A stretch of DNA of 9,568 bases from Dehalococcoidia bacterium UBA2979. GTDB lineage: Bacteria > Chloroflexota > Dehalococcoidia > UBA2979. Below the pieces are notes generated by a model. The model was not told the origin of the DNA. It saw only the letters and a list, made by a program, of their open reading frames with translations, and made no database searches. The DNA is taken from contig DEAP01000060.1 of assembly GCA_002348225.1 (NCBI GenBank), positions 10,320 through 19,887 of the forward strand. Direction: 5' to 3'. The position numbers and the translations under genes are program-made. Below, in pieces: positions 7,318-9,568 of the stretch (position 1 is its first letter; each line of letters starts with the position of its first letter).

Positions 7318-7392
7318 TGGAGCGGGGGACGGGGATCGAACCCGCGACATTCAGTTTGGAAAACTGACGCTCTACCACTGAGCTACCCCCGC
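7318..7392 (-). tRNA. tRNA-Gly (anticodon TCC), CCA encoded
   Basis: The complementary strand folds into a complete cloverleaf. The 7-bp acceptor stem is GCGGGGG with CCCCCGC, the D arm is GCTC-AGTGGTA-GAGC, the anticodon arm is TCAGT with loop TTTCCAA, the variable loop has 5 nt, and the T arm GCGGG/CCCGT contains TTCGATC. The anticodon TCC reads GGA and other glycine codons. The discriminator base T at 7321 is followed by encoded CCA at 7318-7320. No clear terminator follows, so read-through into the flavin monooxygenase gene is possible. Confidence 0.97.
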
Positions 7393-7405
7393 GCTAGCGT
7401 GTGTG

Positions 7406-7434
7406 TTGCCAACGGTCACGCGGTGAATGATAAA
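7406..7434 (+). promoter_or_regulatory. Possible sigma-70-type promoter for the GH88-like gene
   Basis: TTGCCA (7406-7411) and GATAAA (7429-7434) are 17 bp apart in the 107-bp gap between the divergent tRNA and hydrolase genes. They match the bacterial -35 and -10 consensus at 5/6 and 4/6 positions. The region is AT-rich downstream. This is a by-eye match only. Confidence 0.3.
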
Positions 7435-7484
7435 TTCTATCAGGAACATATTGTAGAGTCCTTGGTAATAATTTATCTATGATT

Positions 7485-7490
7485 AAAGGA
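7485..7490 (+). promoter_or_regulatory. Shine-Dalgarno AAAGGA for the GH88-like gene
   Basis: AAAGGA sits 9 nt before the ATG at 7500-7502. The earlier in-frame ATG at 7479 has no ribosome site ahead of it, so this motif favours 7500 as the start. Confidence 0.55.
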
Positions 7491-7499
7491 ATGGAATTC

Positions 7500-8465
7500 A
7501 TGAAACCGATTGCATTGGCGGGGATATTAAATAATGTATACGGGAAAACATTCGAACCCGTGAACTATGTGCGAGGAGTACCTATCAGTGGACGGTTGCG
7601 GCTTGCCCAAGTACTTGGGACCCAAGAGGATGTGGCTTTTGACGTAAAGCGGATTGTCGATCCGCTTATTAATGATTTCGATGTACGGTCATATATTGGT
7701 AAGGACGGATCGGTGCTGTCTGGTTTTTTGTGGTGTGATGAATTGACCGAAGCCACAGGCGATGATCATTATGTTGGGGTCATGCTGAAATTGGCTGACT
7801 TATTTTTGCAAGAGGATAGCCCAATCGATCCCGACCTGAGAGTGGAAGACATTTTCTTCACGGGCGCAATGGTTGGGAGGGCCAGTAAAGCAACCCAAGA
7901 CCAAAGATATGTGGATTTCCTGTTTGATTATTTGCTCTCAGTCCATCCACAGCCAGACACTGGCCTATGGCGGCATTGTGAATCTTCCCCATACTACTGG
8001 GGTAGGGGGAATGCGTTTGTGGCACTGGGATATGGGGAAGCACTTACCTATCTTCCCCCAAATGACCAGCGATTTGGTGATCTGGTGTTGAAGCACAAGA
8101 GCCACATTGATACATTGCTCAGTTTTCAACATGAATCAGGATCTTGGTATCAAGTGATTGATCGGTCGGATACCTACTTGGAGCTTACTGCTACTTGTAT
8201 TTTGGGTTACGTTATCGCTCGGGGAATAAATAACGGTTGGTTGAGTGGCGACTATGGGTCGGCATTGTCTCGCGCGTGGGATTCGATTTCCCAATGTATT
8301 GATGAAGATGGGAATGTGTCGAACGCCTGTGCTGGCACTGGGCCTCTTGCCACATTAGAGGAATATCTCCTAAGACCTACCGCTGATGGCTATGATGATC
8401 GCTCGGGAGGAATGGCTCTCTGGTTTGCTATCGAACACCAGAAATTTTTAGATACATCGGTTTAA
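7500..8465 (+). CDS. GH88/GH105-like unsaturated uronyl hydrolase family protein
   Basis: This 321-residue protein resembles the (alpha/alpha)6-barrel family of unsaturated glucuronyl and rhamnogalacturonyl hydrolases (GH88/GH105, YteR-like). These hydrate the double bond left on uronic acids by polysaccharide lyases. Supporting motifs are VEDIFFTGAMVGR, whose Asp at about residue 117 matches the catalytic acid position of the family, YYWGRGNAFVALGYGEAL (WGRGN at about 167-171), SGSWYQVIDRSDTYLELTATC, and the late GTGPL...DDRSGGMALWFAIEH block. No signal peptide is seen, so it is probably cytoplasmic. It is a little shorter than typical GH105 enzymes (about 350-380). No lyase, transporter or sugar-acid gene is nearby, so the true substrate is open. 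The alternative start at 7479 adds seven residues. Its TAA stop abuts the stop of the opposing hotdog gene. Confidence 0.82.
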   Translation: MKPIALAGILNNVYGKTFEPVNYVRGVPISGRLRLAQVLGTQEDVAFDVKRIVDPLINDFDVRSYIGKDGSVLSGFLWCDELTEATGDDHYVGVMLKLADLFLQEDSPIDPDLRVEDIFFTGAMVGRASKATQDQRYVDFLFDYLLSVHPQPDTGLWRHCESSPYYWGRGNAFVALGYGEALTYLPPNDQRFGDLVLKHKSHIDTLLSFQHESGSWYQVIDRSDTYLELTATCILGYVIARGINNGWLSGDYGSALSRAWDSISQCIDEDGNVSNACAGTGPLATLEEYLLRPTADGYDDRSGGMALWFAIEHQKFLDTSV

Positions 8466-8468
8466 TTA
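8463..8468. other. Palindrome TAATTA formed by two convergent stop codons
   Basis: The TAA stop of the GH88-like gene (8463-8465) and the TAA stop of the opposing hotdog gene (complement of 8466-8468) lie side by side and make one 6-bp palindrome. There is no intergenic base and no visible terminator hairpin with a T-run at this junction. Confidence 0.9.
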
Positions 8469-8825
8469 TGATGACCAAAGACATGACGCCGTGCCGGAAG
8501 CAAGTAGTTCTCCTCCTGAATTCTCGCACCATATTTCGAGCTCAAGCCTCTGGGTGTAGTGATCGCTTTGACTGACGATATTTGCCTTGGCGGTTAATTC
8601 TTCTCCCTGTTTCAGGGGCTTGAGATATCGCACTGCAAGCTGCCCATGTTGAAACCAGAGAGGTCCAAAAAACTCCACCAGCATCTCTGTCATCTGTGCA
8701 AAATGAAAGACATTTGGTACTGCTGGACTGTTACCAGTAGCTAGCGCAGATCCTCCGACGGCCGCCGTGCCCAGCACAGGGCCGTGGACGATTGATTTTC
8801 CTACTTGGTCTCCGACGTTTGTCAT
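8466..8825 (-). CDS. MaoC-like hotdog-fold protein, short partner subunit
   Basis: This 119-residue protein fits a single hotdog domain of the MaoC/acyl dehydratase class. A central helix region HFAQMTEMLVEFFGPLWF (41-58) is followed by the hotdog strands LAVRYLKPLKQGEELTAKANIV (63-84) and QRLELEIWCENSGGELLASGTAS. The phrase VRYLKPLKQGEEL matches the typical xxFxxPVxPGDxL element. The canonical catalytic D-x-N-P-x-H string is absent; H41 and H60 remain as candidate polar residues. It is encoded 10 nt after the 154-residue hotdog gene, with GAGGGG (8832-8837) overlapping that gene's TGA and lying 6 nt before the ATG. A heteromeric hydratase made by the two is likely. A longer frame to 8891 overlaps the upstream gene and is not favoured. 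Confidence 0.75.
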   Translation of the reverse strand: MTNVGDQVGKSIVHGPVLGTAAVGGSALATGNSPAVPNVFHFAQMTEMLVEFFGPLWFQHGQLAVRYLKPLKQGEELTAKANIVSQSDHYTQRLELEIWCENSGGELLASGTASCLWSS

Positions 8826-8835
8826 GGTGTACCCC

Positions 8836-9300
8836 TCAATCCTGCGGATGGCGCGCCCAACCGAGAGTATGCCACTCCCGACCATTCGCACTAAGCGCTC
8901 CGTTGGCCCCAGTAGCGGTCCAATCTACCACTATGTAGTAGTAGCCCCGCCGAAGGTATTTATCAGTTATCTCGCCTCTAAAACGTATTGATTCTCCAAC
9001 TCTGACAGGTTGATGGAATGTTCGGTCTGTACGAGTAAAGAATCCTGCGCGAGTAAGAGGTGGATTGGGTTCCTTCAGGCCAAACCCCACCGCTGGTCGA
9101 AAAAATACTATACCAGGTGGTGCGAGTAATTCATTTTCCGTACCTATGTAGTTGCCCGGCCAGTTAATCCTATGCTCCAACACATATTCTGAGACCATTT
9201 CTTCTGTTATGACTTGATCGAATTCCTCGAATTGTCCGATTTCAATCTTATTGAAATGTGCCTCAATGAGTTCGAGGGCCACTGTATTCTCATCACTCAT
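8836..9300 (-). CDS. MaoC N-terminal / FAS1-like dehydratase domain protein
   Basis: This 154-residue protein resembles the stand-alone MaoC_dehydrat_N (FAS1-like dehydratase) half of two-part acyl-CoA hydratases. It shows the opening FNKIEIGQFEEFDQVITEEMVSEYV, the LLAPPGIVFFRP turn (58-69), the RTFHQPVRVGESIRFRGEITDKYLRRG strand-turn-strand (93-119) and a final strand ending in GWARH. The partner half follows directly (8466-8825). Acyl-CoA or acyl-thioester hydration is the family expectation; the substrate cannot be named. The ATG at 9298-9300 has AGGTAGG 7 nt upstream. It is divergent from a P450 gene 74 bp away, so both may be expressed together in one oxidation pathway. Confidence 0.8.
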   Translation of the reverse strand: MSDENTVALELIEAHFNKIEIGQFEEFDQVITEEMVSEYVLEHRINWPGNYIGTENELLAPPGIVFFRPAVGFGLKEPNPPLTRAGFFTRTDRTFHQPVRVGESIRFRGEITDKYLRRGYYYIVVDWTATGANGALSANGREWHTLGWARHPQD

Positions 9301-9374
9301 TCAATTGCCTACCTGTAATCACTTGATAGGAGTTATTGTAGAGCCAACAAATTAATCTGTAACGGCGGAAAACC

Positions 9375-9568
9375 TTGGCAGACTGGAAACCACAACGCCC
9401 ATCATATGTGAAGGATCCGTACCCGGCTTTGGCAAGGCTGCGGCGCGAGGATCCGGTTCATTGGGATCGTCAGTTTGAGGCGTGGGTAGTCACTCGTTAT
9501 GAGGACTGTGACTTCATACTTAGAAATCCTCACATTTTTTCATCAGATGCTCATTCAGCAGCTCAATT
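9375..9568 (+). CDS. Cytochrome P450, N-terminal part, cut by the window end
   Basis: The 64 visible residues match the start of soluble bacterial cytochromes P450: VKDPYPALARLRREDPVHW (residues 12-30), then AWVVTRYEDCDFILRNPHIFSSD, the usual beta-1 strands and helix B with the following loop before the first substrate-recognition region. These enzymes insert one oxygen atom into C-H bonds, using electrons from a ferredoxin. The heme-ligand cysteine and I-helix lie beyond the window. The best start is TTG at 9375-9377, preceded by GGCGG-like bases; an in-frame stop stands at 9360-9362. No ATG lies in this frame before the conserved DPYP; a later GTG at 9408 is possible but would shorten the conserved start. 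Confidence 0.85.
   Translation, partial: MADWKPQRPSYVKDPYPALARLRREDPVHWDRQFEAWVVTRYEDCDFILRNPHIFSSDAHSAAQ

Noticed and set aside
7240..7350. N-terminal extension of the flavin monooxygenase
   Set aside because: It would translate part of the tRNA-Gly gene, and the family N-terminus together with a Shine-Dalgarno point to the ATG at 7239.
7171..7482. 103-codon plus-strand frame across the tRNA
   Set aside because: The peptide GRGSNPRH...LPLSYPR is the well-known false product of reading a tRNA gene on its opposite strand.

Overview
This is a compact bacterial chromosomal segment of moderate GC with nearly all bases in genes. It holds nine protein genes or gene parts and one tRNA with its CCA end encoded in the DNA. 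I see no mobile element, CRISPR array or long repeat. The gene set is UvrA, an NtaA/SnaA/DszA-type flavin monooxygenase, split MaoC-like hotdog proteins, DoxX, a GH88/GH105-type hydrolase and a P450. This mix fits an aerobic heterotroph that degrades unusual organic matter. It resembles marine Chloroflexota of the SAR202 type, but that placement is an inference from gene content, not from a marker phylogeny.

Left block (1-5800, all on the minus strand, read from right to left). A small acidic protein of unknown function is followed with no gap by uvrA (the TAG stop touches the ATG). After 66 nt comes a PHP-domain protein fused to a MaoC-N-type hotdog domain, then a stand-alone MaoC-like hotdog protein, a DoxX-family membrane protein, and the beginning of an unidentified gene that leaves the window at base 1. 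Gaps of 0-66 nt, with Shine-Dalgarno sites that overlap or pair near preceding stop codons, point to one operon with translational coupling. The PHP fusion has no ATG, GTG or TTG that would keep its metal-binding N-terminus. It most likely starts at an ATT codon 6 nt after a perfect AAGGAG.

Middle block (5917-7392, minus strand): tRNA-Gly(TCC), then an LLM-class FMN-dependent monooxygenase starting 78 nt after the tRNA.

Right block (7500-9568). A GH88/GH105-like gene on the plus strand converges on a second pair of split hotdog proteins on the minus strand. The two opposing stop codons together form the palindrome TAATTA, with no base between genes. The hotdog pair is divergent from a cytochrome P450 gene on the plus strand, cut by the window end; they share a 74-bp intergenic region.

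The two hotdog pairs probably act as heteromeric enoyl-CoA hydratase/dehydratase-like enzymes in acyl-CoA breakdown. The flavin monooxygenase and P450 could supply oxidised substrates. The most unusual items are the PHP-hotdog fusion with its apparent AUU start, its linkage to uvrA, and the acidic orphan protein coupled to uvrA.
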